From CAWANP01 sp963783445 (GTDB taxonomy: Bacteria > Chloroflexota > Anaerolineae > JAAYZQ01): a stretch of 64,000 bases of DNA. A program made the translations under genes and the position numbers. The DNA lies in assembly GCA_963783445.1 (NCBI GenBank), contig CAWANP010000006.1:334773-398772 (forward strand), given 5' to 3'. How positions within the stretch are numbered: position 1 is the first letter of the stretch; each line of letters opens with the position of its first letter. Below, one piece after another: positions 27,561 to 37,113 of this stretch. The notes beneath the pieces were generated by a model. The model did not search any database. It had not been told where the DNA came from and was given only the letters and a program-made list of their open reading frames with translations.

Positions 27561-28805
27561 TTGACCGATAGCTTGCCCCACGCCCGTGCTTCCTCACGCA
27601 CCACCGCCTGGCGGCTGGGAGTGGCTGGCCTGGCGCGCCTCTTCCTCAATACGGCGCTTCGTATGGGCTACCCCTTTGCGCCAGCCCTCAGCCGCGGATT
27701 GGGTGTGCCGCTCACATCAGTGACCTCACTTCTCGCTATCAGCCAGGTCACCGGAGCATTTGGTCTGATCACGGGGCCAATGGCCGATGGTTGGGGCCGG
27801 CGAAGGATGATGTTGGCCGGGTTGGGCATGCTGGCCGGGGGTATGCTGCTGGCCGGCGCCTTCCCGACATTCGCAAGCGTGATGTTGGCCTTGTTTCTAG
27901 CAGGACTGGGCAAGACCTTCTTCGACCCGCCCTTGAAGGCATATCTTGGCGATTGGGTGCCCTACGAGCACAGAGGGCGGGCCATGGGCCTGCTCGAGTT
28001 CTCCTGGGCCGGAAGTCTACTCGTCGGCATTCCGCTCATCGCCCTGCTCGTGGACCGCCTGGGATGGCGATCGCCCTTCTTTCTCCTGGGGGTTGCCGGA
28101 TTGGTGGGCGCTGCTTCCATTCTCATGCTGTACCCAAGAGCACGGCGGCGGCCACAGCGTTCAGGCATCGCGGCCAGTGTTCTGCAAGCCTGGCAGCACC
28201 TGGGCAGGGACTCGGCCGCCCTCTGGTTCTTGGCATTCAGTCTGCTGGTGGGCGCCGCCAATCTTGCCCTTTTTGTCGTCTATGGCGTCTGGATGGAGCA
28301 GTCCTTTGGCCTGAGCATTGTGGCCTTGGGAACGACGGGGCTGCTCATCGGCATCGGTGAGCTGCTGGGCGAGGGCCTCACTGCCTTTACCGCCGATAGG
28401 GTGGGTTTGAAGCAGGCGCTCATCGCGGGCTCGGCCCTCCTGGTCGCGAGCTATTGCCTCTTGCCGTGGGCTGGTCTGAGCCTGCCGATGTCGCTGGCTG
28501 GCCTGTTCATTGTCTTTGTCAGCTATGAATTCGTGGTCGTCACCGGCGTTTCACTGGCCACAGAGATACTACCCGAGGCGCGGGCGACAATGATCTCGGC
28601 GCTGATTGTCGCCAGTAGCGTGGGACGGGCAGTCGGTACCGTCGCCGGAGCATTGGTGTGGAAACAAGGTGGGCTGACCGCGACCAGTCTGGCCGCGGCC
28701 ATAGTCACTGCTTTGGGCCTGGTATGCTTGATCTGGGGAATGCGCAGTTGGCGCCCGGGTGGCACACTCGAAACCGGGCCGAACACCCGGTCCGCAGGGC
28801 CATAG
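27561..28805 (+). CDS. Major facilitator superfamily transporter
   Basis: 414 residues with about 12 membrane helices. The MFS loop 2-3 signature is GPMADGWGRRRMMLAG; the second half has FTADRVGLKQALIAGSALL at the matching position. Substrate unknown. TTG start with AAGGA upstream. It lies 50 bases after the aminotransferase and 21 before the amidohydrolase, so they are probably co-transcribed. Confidence 0.88.
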   Translation: MTDSLPHARASSRTTAWRLGVAGLARLFLNTALRMGYPFAPALSRGLGVPLTSVTSLLAISQVTGAFGLITGPMADGWGRRRMMLAGLGMLAGGMLLAGAFPTFASVMLALFLAGLGKTFFDPPLKAYLGDWVPYEHRGRAMGLLEFSWAGSLLVGIPLIALLVDRLGWRSPFFLLGVAGLVGAASILMLYPRARRRPQRSGIAASVLQAWQHLGRDSAALWFLAFSLLVGAANLALFVVYGVWMEQSFGLSIVALGTTGLLIGIGELLGEGLTAFTADRVGLKQALIAGSALLVASYCLLPWAGLSLPMSLAGLFIVFVSYEFVVVTGVSLATEILPEARATMISALIVASSVGRAVGTVAGALVWKQGGLTATSLAAAIVTALGLVCLIWGMRSWRPGGTLETGPNTRSAGP

Positions 28806-28826
28806 CAAGCTCAAGGAGAATCCCTA

Positions 28827-30215
28827 ATGTCAGAGATCCTGATCAAGAATGGTTTCATTGCTACGATGGATGCGCAGAAGAGCGTCTACCGGAACGGCAG
28901 CCTGTACGTCAAGGATGGCAGGATTGTCGCGGTGGGGGAGCAGGTAGAGGTCCCTGGCAGTCCGGATTACATCATTGATGCTCAGCACAAGGTCGTGCTC
29001 CCCGGCTTTGTGAATGCCCACGCCCACCTCCAGCAGTACTTTCGCGGTGTCTATGAGCTGGTCGGCGAGTTCTACAAGGTCAACCTTCCCCTTGAAGGGT
29101 ACCGCCGTCCCGAAGACATGGAGTACCTGGGCCTCGCTTCCTGCGCCGAGTTTATCTATGGCGGTTGCACCACAGCCATGGTCATCTATACCTATCCCGA
29201 CGGTTTTGCCAGGGCTGTGAACGAGGCGGGCAACCGGGTTATCGTGGCTGCCGACATCGAAGAGGTGGATCTGGACAGGCTTGGGCAGGGGGTCTATGAA
29301 TATCTGCCCGAGAAGGGGGCGGCAGCCTTCGAGCGCGCCCAAGAACTCTATCGCAATTGGCATGGGAAAGCGGAGGGCCGGATAACGACCATCATGGCGC
29401 CCAAGGCCCCCGACCTGGCCAGGGCCGAAACCTACCTGAAATGCCAAGAGTTTGCGCAGAGACACGGACTGAGAATGACCACACATCTCTCCCAGAGCTG
29501 GCGTGAGGTCAAGCAGGTGGAGAAGCTACATGGCAAGACGCCGCCTCAGCATCTGTTCGACCTCGGCGTGCTCGATGAGCAGTTGACCGGTGCCCACTGT
29601 ACCTACGCCACCGAGCTGGATACCCAGCTCATCGCCAATAGCGGTATGGGCATCCTGCACTGTCGCTCCGTCACCAATCCACTCCTCCGCTGGATGGACA
29701 TGGGCATCCCGGTTGGTCTGGGGACCGACGACTACCACCACGACATGTTCCAGCTCCTGAGAGAGAACGTGGCCGGCCAGGCCGCGCGCGCTCGACTCAT
29801 CGAAGGGGCCGAAGAGATGCTGGCCAATGACCGGCGTACCTCCCGGCCCACCTTCTACGATCTCCTCGAACTGGCCACCCGGCGTGGCGCGGAAACATTG
29901 GGCATCGACGGGGAGGTGGGCTCCCTGGAGCCAGGCAAAAAGGCCGACATCATCACTATCAACATGCAGAACCCCTACCTCATGCCCACCCTGGACCCCC
30001 TCACCAGTATCGTGCTCTATGGTTCTTCGCGGGATGTTGACACGGTCATCGTGGATGGGCGTGTCCTCAAGCAAGATGGAAACCTCACCAGCCTGGATCT
30101 GAAAGAGGCGCTTGCCACTGGCCAGGAGAGAGTCGAGCAGATCATTGGCAAGTTCTTCCAAGAGCATCCTGATCAGAAAAACGCCTGGCTGCGCAGGGTC
30201 CCGTATATGGGGTAG
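28827..30215 (+). CDS. Amidohydrolase of the Atz/Trz (N-aminohydrolase) family
   Basis: 462 residues with the metal-dependent TIM-barrel signature: HxH in GFVNAHAHLQQ, His in MTTHLSQS, His in LTGAHCTY and Asp in GLGTDDYHHD, followed by the C-terminal small domain with SLEPGKKADIITI. Members deaminate or dechlorinate N-heterocycles such as guanine, S-adenosylhomocysteine analogues or triazines. AAGGAGAA precedes the ATG. Context (aminotransferase, MFS, GNAT) points to a small degradation operon. Confidence 0.9.
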   Translation: MSEILIKNGFIATMDAQKSVYRNGSLYVKDGRIVAVGEQVEVPGSPDYIIDAQHKVVLPGFVNAHAHLQQYFRGVYELVGEFYKVNLPLEGYRRPEDMEYLGLASCAEFIYGGCTTAMVIYTYPDGFARAVNEAGNRVIVAADIEEVDLDRLGQGVYEYLPEKGAAAFERAQELYRNWHGKAEGRITTIMAPKAPDLARAETYLKCQEFAQRHGLRMTTHLSQSWREVKQVEKLHGKTPPQHLFDLGVLDEQLTGAHCTYATELDTQLIANSGMGILHCRSVTNPLLRWMDMGIPVGLGTDDYHHDMFQLLRENVAGQAARARLIEGAEEMLANDRRTSRPTFYDLLELATRRGAETLGIDGEVGSLEPGKKADIITINMQNPYLMPTLDPLTSIVLYGSSRDVDTVIVDGRVLKQDGNLTSLDLKEALATGQERVEQIIGKFFQEHPDQKNAWLRRVPYMG

Positions 30216-30254
30216 CCAGCCCGTCTCACCAGGTGCGTCTTTGGAGTGAGCGTG

Positions 30255-30794
30255 ATGAGCATCATCCGAGAAAACCTGCCCCTCACCATGGTGCGGGACA
30301 ACCTTGAGGGAATCCCCCACTTTGGTCTGCCTGCTGGCTATTCGATTCGGGGGTACCAGCCGGGCGACAGGCTTCAATGGGAAGAGATCCATCGCCTGGC
30401 CGATCAGTACAGCGTCATCATGCCAGGTCTATTCGGCCAGGAGTTTGGCACGGAGGAATCAGTCCTGGCAGAGCGTCAATTCTACCTCCTGGACGCCCAT
30501 CAGCGGGCGATTGGCACGGCCACGGCGTGGTACGATGATGACTTTAGGGGCGAGGCGTATGGCCGGGTTCACTGGGTAGCCATCGTTCCAGAGTACCAGG
30601 GCCAGGGGTTGGCAAAGCCGCTAATGGCGGCTGTGTGCTGCCGGCTGCGGGAGTTGGGGCATGAGCGTGCGTATCTGAAGACCTCTTCTGCTCGCATTCC
30701 GGCCCTCCGTCTCTACTTGCAGTTCGGCTTCATTCCCCAGATCGGTGGCGCAGGCGACATTACCGTATGGCGACAATTGGAGAAAGAACTGTAG
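30255..30794 (+). CDS. GNAT-family N-acetyltransferase
   Basis: 179 residues. The acetyl-CoA loop is VAIVPEYQGQGLAKPLM, followed by RAYLKTSSARIPALRLYLQFGF. A 40-residue N-terminal extension precedes the fold. Acceptor unknown. The ATG at 30255 fits GGAG upstream; a GTG at 30246 is in frame. Last gene of the + group; the NRPS genes run towards it. Confidence 0.85.
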   Translation: MSIIRENLPLTMVRDNLEGIPHFGLPAGYSIRGYQPGDRLQWEEIHRLADQYSVIMPGLFGQEFGTEESVLAERQFYLLDAHQRAIGTATAWYDDDFRGEAYGRVHWVAIVPEYQGQGLAKPLMAAVCCRLRELGHERAYLKTSSARIPALRLYLQFGFIPQIGGAGDITVWRQLEKEL

Positions 30795-31116
30795 TCAGAG
30801 CATCCAACCGATGCTCTTGACCTGTGCGATCAAAATGCCGGTAATGCTCGTGAGGCAATCATACAGGGTGAGGAGTTCCATCCCTGTTGATGTTCTGTAG
30901 GCTATCAACTTGCACACAGTTCTGAGCGACGCGAGGAATCTGGTGCGTGTAGATTCCTATTGTACCAGGGCCGGCATATGCTACATATCAGGCAAGCTAG
31001 TGCTTGGTCAAAAGCCAGATGCCAAGATGGCTGCAGCCAGGAGGGAATCGCTCCTGGTACTCTCTTCTGGAACAGGCATCCCCATATGCGTAGGCTGCAG
31101 GAGGGAGGCTGCTATT
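30795..31116. other. Intergenic gap between convergent genes
   Basis: 322 bases between the GNAT stop and the end of the first NRPS. I see short inverted stretches around 31020-31110 but no clear terminator and no gene. Confidence 0.5.
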
Positions 31117-34100
31117 CTACCGGGCCAGCAGGCTCTCCTGTATGCACGTGCCTAGCTGCTGCGCCAGGGCTTGCATGTGAGCCGGCTCAATAGGCGTATC
31201 ATCCAGGCCTACGATGGTCGCGTGGCTGCCAGGGATTTCGTGTACCCGCGCCCCGCCCTCTGCGAAATCGAGCCAGGCCGCTTGCCGGTTGTCGGCGCGG
31301 CTCAGTGAAGCCTCGGTCAAAAAGATCTCGACAGATCCTGGATAGGGGCGTGGCGCGTAGCGCCTCAGCGCCCACCTATTGGCCACGACCTTGAGTTTGA
31401 GTCGGGCGTATTCCCCCTGGCCGGTGTAGGGGAAGCGCGCCAATGTGCGCGCGTGATGACCAAGGCGAGGGCCGGATCTTCGAATGATGGATGACAGGAA
31501 TCTTATATCGGTTCTGAGACCAGGCTCCTGTGGGTATGAAGGTTCGACCATTGCCAGCAGGGCTACTTCCTGCCCCTGCTCCCAGAGCTGTTGAGCCATC
31601 TCAAAGGCTACAACCGCGCCCGAGCATACCCCGACCAGGAGATAGGGGCCCTCGGTCTGCACCTCGCGGATCTCCTCCAGATAACGTGCAGCCATCGCCT
31701 CGATCCGGACCGGATTCTCGGGTCCATCCTGGAGGCCGTAGAATGGAAGGTCTGAATCCAGGTACTGGGCCAGATCGCCAAGATCAGTGAAAACATTGCC
31801 GACGTTGCCAGGAACAACAAAAAGAGGAGGCTTGGAGCCAGTGGGGCGCATGGATATCAATGGCGACCAATCTGCAGCTTCGGAATACCTGTGACAGTGG
31901 ATGATAGCAGCCAATTGCTCGATTGTCGGCGCCTGGAAAAGTGTGGCCAAGGGCAGCTTCGTGTTGAGAGTATGGTTGATCTGGCCAAGTAGGCGTACAC
32001 CCAGCAGCGAGTGCCCTCCCAGGTTGAAAAAGTTGTCATGGATGCTGATTCGCTCCACCCCCAAGGTGTCGCTCCAGATGTCGGCGAGGGCTTTCTCTTC
32101 AGGTGTCCGGGGGGCGGAAAATGCGGATCCAGACTCTGACCGAGTTCCGTCGGGCGCAGGCAGAGCCCCGCGGTCCAGTTTTCGATTGGGTGTCAGGGGC
32201 AGCGTGTCCAGGCTGACGATAACCGCAGGAACCATGTAGTCAGGTAGCTTGGCCCGTAGGAGGCTCCGGATGCTAGTGCTTGTCGGCGCCGGCTCTTGCG
32301 CAGGGACGACATAGGCGACCAACCGCCTCTGTCCAGGCTCATCCTCCCGGGCCAAGACCACAGCTTCCTTGATGCCATGGTGCTGCAGCAAAAAAGATTC
32401 GATCTCGCCCAGCTCAACGCGAAAACCGCGGCTCTTGATCTGTTGGTCGCTGCGGCCGACAAACTCGACCTGGCCGTCTGGCAGGTAGCGGCCCAGATCG
32501 CCGGTCCTGTAGAGACGGTCGTCCGCTAGATTGGTGAAAGGGTTGGTGAGGAAGCGCTCTCGGGTCAGCGCTTCGTCGTCAAGGTAGCCCCGGGCGAGGT
32601 GCGGGCTCCGGACATAGATCTCACCCAGTTCGCCAACTCCGGCCATCGTCTGCCTACGGGTCAGGACCAGCAATTGTACATCCGGTAGGCCGGAGCCCAG
32701 GGGATATGCAACCCTAGCCCACCCATCCTCGGACTTGGGAGGCACTCGATAGTAGCCAACAGCGCGCTGCGTTTCAGTAGAGCCGTAGGAATTCACACAG
32801 GTGATATTGGGCGCGAGGGTGGTCAACCGTCCGATGTCTGGTTCAGTCAATCGGTCGCCGATAAAGAATGCGAAACGCAAGGATGGCAGACGAGAGTCAG
32901 GGGCTGCTGCTTCAGTCAGGATCTGGCTCATGGCTGGAGTGAGGTGAGCAAAAGTGACCTGCTCGTCGGCCATCCACTCCGCGAGCTGGCCAGGGGTGCC
33001 GATGGTATCGTCATCGGGAATGCAGATAGTGGCTCCCACCCACAGCGCGGTAAAGATGTCCCGCTGCAGTGGGTCGTGCGACAGGCCCGAGAGCATGCTG
33101 AAGCGGTCCTCTGCCGAGAGGCCAAATGCCTCTTTTTGCCACGGCATAAAGTGAGTGAGCGGCCCATGGCGGCCCAGGATTCCCTTGGGCGTGCCGGTTG
33201 AACCAGAAGTGAACGCTATGTAAGCCAGGTCATTGGGGCCAATGGACAGAGCTGGATCGTCGCTAGAGTGGGATCCGAGCAGATTGCGGGACTGGGCTTC
33301 AGCCCGGCGAGGCAGCGAGAGTTGGCAATGGAGGTCGAATGTGGACAGGGCTTTGCGGACAGGTTCTGGGACATCACCGGCGGCCTGAATCTGGAGCCAA
33401 CCTTGAGGTTCTGCGGTGCGGAGATACTCGACCAGGCGGCTGGAGGGATAGGCCGGGTCGAGAACGAGGAATGCCGCCCCTGCCTTGAGCACGCCCAAAA
33501 TGGCCCAGACGAGCGCGGCGCTACGATGGCCATAGATGGCCACAGTTCCCTCGGATTGGATCCCGCTCGCCCGCAGCCAATTGGCCAGACGGTTGCTCCA
33601 AAGATCCAGCTGGCGATAGGTCCAACTCTCATGTGTATCGATGACAGCTAGTTGGTCAGGTTCCATTCGTGCATGCTTGGTTAAGTGAGATTGGATGGAT
33701 CCCTGCCACTGGCCCGAGAGAGGCTTCCTTGGGTTGGGAAGCACCTCGCCAGTGGCTGGCGTTATGAGCGAGTACTGGCACAGTCTCTGTTCAGGGTCAG
33801 CAGCGATCTGAACCAGCAGATGCTGGTACTGCGCCAGCATCTCGGCCATCCTTGTCTGGCTGAACATATCGGCATTGTAGACGAAACGGACCTGGATACT
33901 CCTGCCTTGATCTGAAACGTAGGCAGTTAGGTCGAAATTGGCGTGATTACTCCCCAGAGGGAACCTACTGACATGCAGCCCCTGCAGGGACAGAGAAGCG
34001 TCCCCTGCTGAGATCATGTTAAAGAAGACTTGGAAGAAGGGGGTGCGGCTCAGATCACGTTCTGGCTGGAACTCTGCCAGGAGCTTCTCAAAGGGGATGT

Positions 34101-35208
34101 CCTGGTGGCCATAGGCGTCCAGTGCTGTCTCCCGCACGCGGAGCAGCAGCTCGAGGAATGTCGGCTGGTCGGAAAGGTTCGTGCGCAGTACCAGTGTGTT
34201 GAGGAAGAAGCCGATCAACTCCTCTATCTCGTGGCGGTTCCGGCCAGCGATGGGCGTGCCAACCAGGACATCATCCTGGCCCGTGAGGCGGTAGAGCAGC
34301 GTGTCGAATGCGGCCAGTAGAGTCATGAATAGGGTGGCGCTCTCTCGCCGGCTGAGCGCCTTGAGGGCTCGCGTCACCTCTTCCGGGATCTCCAGGGACT
34401 GGCTTCCCCCCCGATAGGTCTGTACTGGTGGGCGCGGGCGGTCGAGGGGCAATTGCAAGTTGGGGGGAGCGCTGTCGAGCTGCTGTTTCCAGTAGTCGAG
34501 TTGTGTCTCCAGTTCTCTATCTTTGCCCCACTCCCTCTGCCACAGCGCATAGTCCGCATACTGAATTGGCAACTCTGGGAGTGGCGAATGGGCATCCCTG
34601 GAGAATGCATTGTACAGGGCGGACAGCTCGCGGCGAAGAATGCCCATCGACCAGCCATCGGTCACAATGTGGTGGACGCACAGGAGGAACACATGCTCTT
34701 CAGGCTGGAGTTGGAGCAGTGTGGCCCGAAGCAGCGGCCCCTGGGCGAGGTCGAAGGGTTGCTGGCGTTCTTGCTCGACAAGTCTCTGGGCCTCGTTCCA
34801 CCGCGTGCTCTCGGGCAGGTCCAGCAGGTCGACCACCGGCAAGCTCAGGGTCGAGAACGGAACAATGATTTGAACCGGTCTACCTTCCACAGCGGTGAAG
34901 GTGGTTCGCAGAGCCTCATGTCGCCTTATGAGCTCGTTGAGGCCTTGCTCCAGGGCTGACTGGTTGAGCGGTCCCACAAGTCGAAATGCGCTGAGGATCT
35001 TGCGCGCGGGATTGCCAGGTTCCAGCTTGTCCAGGAGCCACAGCCGTTCCTGGCCGAAGGATTGAGGTATCTCATCGATTTCGAGCTTTCGCGGAACGAT
35101 CTGCTGCTGTGGAGGTTCGACTCCTATCTCTTTGCGGAGTTCGGCCAGAAGCTCAAGATTTCTTGCCCAGGGGTTGGCTCCACCAGCGTGCTTTCCAGAG
35201 TCGGTCAT
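31117..35208 (-). CDS. NRPS, C-A-PCP-TE module with Lys2-like A domain and Cys-type TE
   Basis: 1,363 residues. C domain about 45-480 with HHIVTDG at 179-185; A domain about 500-1010 with TSGSTGTPKG near 667; PCP with the pantetheine Ser1067 in LGGHSL; TE about 1125-1363. The A domain resembles fungal aminoadipate reductase Lys2: SGLSHDPLQRDIF instead of the usual FDxS region, then LTPAMSQIL, FIGDRLT and NSYGSTETQRAV. The TE motif is GVCSG, putting Cys1195 (codon 31624-31626) where Ser normally stands; His1329 lies in GSHATIV. AAGGAA precedes the ATG and a separate promoter is present. This is a complete single-module line that may extend and release a peptide from the upstream proteins or act alone. 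Confidence 0.92.
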   Translation of the reverse strand: MTDSGKHAGGANPWARNLELLAELRKEIGVEPPQQQIVPRKLEIDEIPQSFGQERLWLLDKLEPGNPARKILSAFRLVGPLNQSALEQGLNELIRRHEALRTTFTAVEGRPVQIIVPFSTLSLPVVDLLDLPESTRWNEAQRLVEQERQQPFDLAQGPLLRATLLQLQPEEHVFLLCVHHIVTDGWSMGILRRELSALYNAFSRDAHSPLPELPIQYADYALWQREWGKDRELETQLDYWKQQLDSAPPNLQLPLDRPRPPVQTYRGGSQSLEIPEEVTRALKALSRRESATLFMTLLAAFDTLLYRLTGQDDVLVGTPIAGRNRHEIEELIGFFLNTLVLRTNLSDQPTFLELLLRVRETALDAYGHQDIPFEKLLAEFQPERDLSRTPFFQVFFNMISAGDASLSLQGLHVSRFPLGSNHANFDLTAYVSDQGRSIQVRFVYNADMFSQTRMAEMLAQYQHLLVQIAADPEQRLCQYSLITPATGEVLPNPRKPLSGQWQGSIQSHLTKHARMEPDQLAVIDTHESWTYRQLDLWSNRLANWLRASGIQSEGTVAIYGHRSAALVWAILGVLKAGAAFLVLDPAYPSSRLVEYLRTAEPQGWLQIQAAGDVPEPVRKALSTFDLHCQLSLPRRAEAQSRNLLGSHSSDDPALSIGPNDLAYIAFTSGSTGTPKGILGRHGPLTHFMPWQKEAFGLSAEDRFSMLSGLSHDPLQRDIFTALWVGATICIPDDDTIGTPGQLAEWMADEQVTFAHLTPAMSQILTEAAAPDSRLPSLRFAFFIGDRLTEPDIGRLTTLAPNITCVNSYGSTETQRAVGYYRVPPKSEDGWARVAYPLGSGLPDVQLLVLTRRQTMAGVGELGEIYVRSPHLARGYLDDEALTRERFLTNPFTNLADDRLYRTGDLGRYLPDGQVEFVGRSDQQIKSRGFRVELGEIESFLLQHHGIKEAVVLAREDEPGQRRLVAYVVPAQEPAPTSTSIRSLLRAKLPDYMVPAVIVSLDTLPLTPNRKLDRGALPAPDGTRSESGSAFSAPRTPEEKALADIWSDTLGVERISIHDNFFNLGGHSLLGVRLLGQINHTLNTKLPLATLFQAPTIEQLAAIIHCHRYSEAADWSPLISMRPTGSKPPLFVVPGNVGNVFTDLGDLAQYLDSDLPFYGLQDGPENPVRIEAMAARYLEEIREVQTEGPYLLVGVCSGAVVAFEMAQQLWEQGQEVALLAMVEPSYPQEPGLRTDIRFLSSIIRRSGPRLGHHARTLARFPYTGQGEYARLKLKVVANRWALRRYAPRPYPGSVEIFLTEASLSRADNRQAAWLDFAEGGARVHEIPGSHATIVGLDDTPIEPAHMQALAQQLGTCIQESLLAR

Positions 35209-35319
35209 GCGGGATTCCTTCTCACTCTTGTATCCTTTGGTATCACTGGCATCTTGTCCAGTGCTATGCTCCGGGTCTTCTTCCTAGACGGACACAAAAC
35301 TGCTTGTCGCCGCGCGGTG

Positions 35320-35348
35320 ATTATACCTTCATCCCAGTGATTCTTCAA
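35320..35348 (-). promoter_or_regulatory. Promoter of the C-A-PCP-TE gene
   Basis: On the minus strand TTGAAG (35348-35343), 17-base spacer, TATAAT (35325-35320), 112 bases before the start. The 396-base gap 35209-35604 contains nothing else recognisable. It suggests independent expression of the last NRPS gene. Confidence 0.55.
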
Positions 35349-35604
35349 ACCTGGGTCCTGGCCATTTGTCCTCGCCTCTGCCCGGTACGTCGGCATTCCG
35401 ACTGCCCGGGGCCTGTCTTCCCCTTGGAGCTCGGTCAGATTCTGTGCCAACCATCGGCCAGGCTGAACGTGCCATCTAGGTGCTTTTGGATGGAGTCCGG
35501 CTCCGTCGCTGGCATGGCTGGTCATCAGTCGTTTCTGCAGAGGATCCTGCCCCCAATATTTTGGGAGGAGATCTCACTGTAGCCTGATGTTGGAGCCTCA
35601 GCGG

Positions 35605-36948
35605 CTATCCCCAGCCACGTTCCAGCATCGGGCAATGGTCGCACGGGATGCCCCAATGACAGTCCAATCTGCTACAGTGTACCGACCGCCCCCCAAGGGA
35701 CAGGGATACCTGTCCAAGGCGCCGGCTGCTGACTCCCTTCAAAAGAACAACATCTCCATGCCTAACTTGCTGACGGACTGCCTCAAGCGTCCCGGGAAAC
35801 GGGCGTTCCACGTGTATGATCCGTTCCGGAGTGAGCCCTCCACGGCTCGCTCCTGCTAGATACTCGTGCATGGCTGGATCAGTGCCGGAAAAGATGGCGA
35901 AAGAGGCAATTTCAGCGACGCGCCGGCCTAGGTGATAGTAGATTGGACCGGGATCTCCACGCAGATCCATGAGGTTCCCCAGAACTACCCCCCGCCGGCG
36001 CGCAGGTATCTCTGCAAGTAGGTCGAGGGCTGCCTCGGTCGACTCTAGTCCCGCCTTGGCATCGTCTCGCAATAGTACCGTACCATCTTCAATCTGGATT
36101 GGTTGCAGGCGTCCAGGAGTAGGCGGCAGCGAAGCCAGGGCCGGAATCACCTGGTTCAATGTGCGTCCTTCCACAAGTGCCACGGCGACAGCAGCAAGGA
36201 AGGGATACACCATGTGTCTGCCGAGTAGGCGCATGCTGACATCGCAAATTTTGTCAAACGCCCGTAGCTTGAACTGCATACCTGCCGGCCAATCGAGGGC
36301 AATGTCCTCCGCGCGGATGTCGTTGCCTGCATCGAACCCAAATGTGACAATCTGAGCGTTGGTCTGGCCTTGCATCCAGCGCACATTCGGGTCATCTCCA
36401 TTCAGGACCGCAGTTCCAGTCGCAGGCAGTACCCGCACCATTTCCGACTTTTCAGCCCGCGTCACCTGGAGGGTGCCAAAGTACTCCTGATGTTCGGTCA
36501 TTACCGAGGTTACCACTGCGATATCCGGACGGAGCATCTGAGCGATGGGGGCCATTTGTCCAGGTTCCCTGATGCCGACCTCAACAACTGCGTGAGGCTC
36601 AGACGGCCGGATGCCAAGGATCCGCAGCCCCACACTGGGGTAGGCATTCTGAAAGCTCCGTTGGTACCAAAGTGGAAGCTCAGAGCCAAGCGCAGTGGAG
36701 ACAGCGCGCGTTGTCGTGGATTTACCCAGGGAACCTACGACGGCGATGACGCGAGTATCTCGAACAATGGTACGCCGATAGGTGGCTGCCAGTCGAGAGC
36801 CGAGATACCAACTGCGGTTCATCAGAGCGGGAAGGAGTTTGTGCCTCCAAAGCACTGGGTATCGCAGCAGCACAGGTAGATCTTGCCAAGTACTCCGCGT
36901 ATTCAATCGCTCTCGTGCTCCCGTTCTTCCTGCCAATGTCCGTGTCAC
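35605..36948 (-). CDS. Mur-ligase-family protein 1 (MurF/cyanophycin-synthetase-like, no substrate domain 1)
   Basis: 447 residues. ATP-dependent ligase fold: P-loop VVGSLGKSTTTRA near residue 72, VEVGIREPGQMAPIAQML, TEHQEYF (Mur catalytic region), AVLNGDDPNV and GRHMVYPFLAAVAVA, then a C-terminal domain near 280-447 with DDAKAGLESTEAAL in place of the MurF NANPDS motif. The N-terminal UDP-sugar domain of MurF is missing: the P-loop comes about 40 residues early. The last 23 residues hold C-x4-C-x5-C-x2-C. It probably forms an amide or isopeptide bond on a carboxylate; the partner is unknown. GTG start, weak ribosome binding site. Paralogue of the next gene upstream. Confidence 0.8.
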   Translation of the reverse strand: MTRTLAGRTGARERLNTRSTWQDLPVLLRYPVLWRHKLLPALMNRSWYLGSRLAATYRRTIVRDTRVIAVVGSLGKSTTTRAVSTALGSELPLWYQRSFQNAYPSVGLRILGIRPSEPHAVVEVGIREPGQMAPIAQMLRPDIAVVTSVMTEHQEYFGTLQVTRAEKSEMVRVLPATGTAVLNGDDPNVRWMQGQTNAQIVTFGFDAGNDIRAEDIALDWPAGMQFKLRAFDKICDVSMRLLGRHMVYPFLAAVAVALVEGRTLNQVIPALASLPPTPGRLQPIQIEDGTVLLRDDAKAGLESTEAALDLLAEIPARRRGVVLGNLMDLRGDPGPIYYHLGRRVAEIASFAIFSGTDPAMHEYLAGASRGGLTPERIIHVERPFPGTLEAVRQQVRHGDVVLLKGVSSRRLGQVSLSLGGRSVHCSRLDCHWGIPCDHCPMLERGWG

Positions 36949-37113
36949 AGCCCTGGTTGCCCAAGCCCCAATACACGTGGAGGGGCTGGTTCCTCCACGT
37001 ATGGGTTCTTCCCGGTGCTGCTGCCGTACTCTACCGAACGTTGACCCGGTTTGAGTTCTTGTGCTGCGTCGTGGCCAATGACGTGTTGAATGCCTCGGCC
37101 ACTGGACTAGTAG

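Noticed and set aside
30910..31155. Small open frame before the NRPS end
   Set aside because: No ribosome binding site, odd composition, overlaps the NRPS stop.
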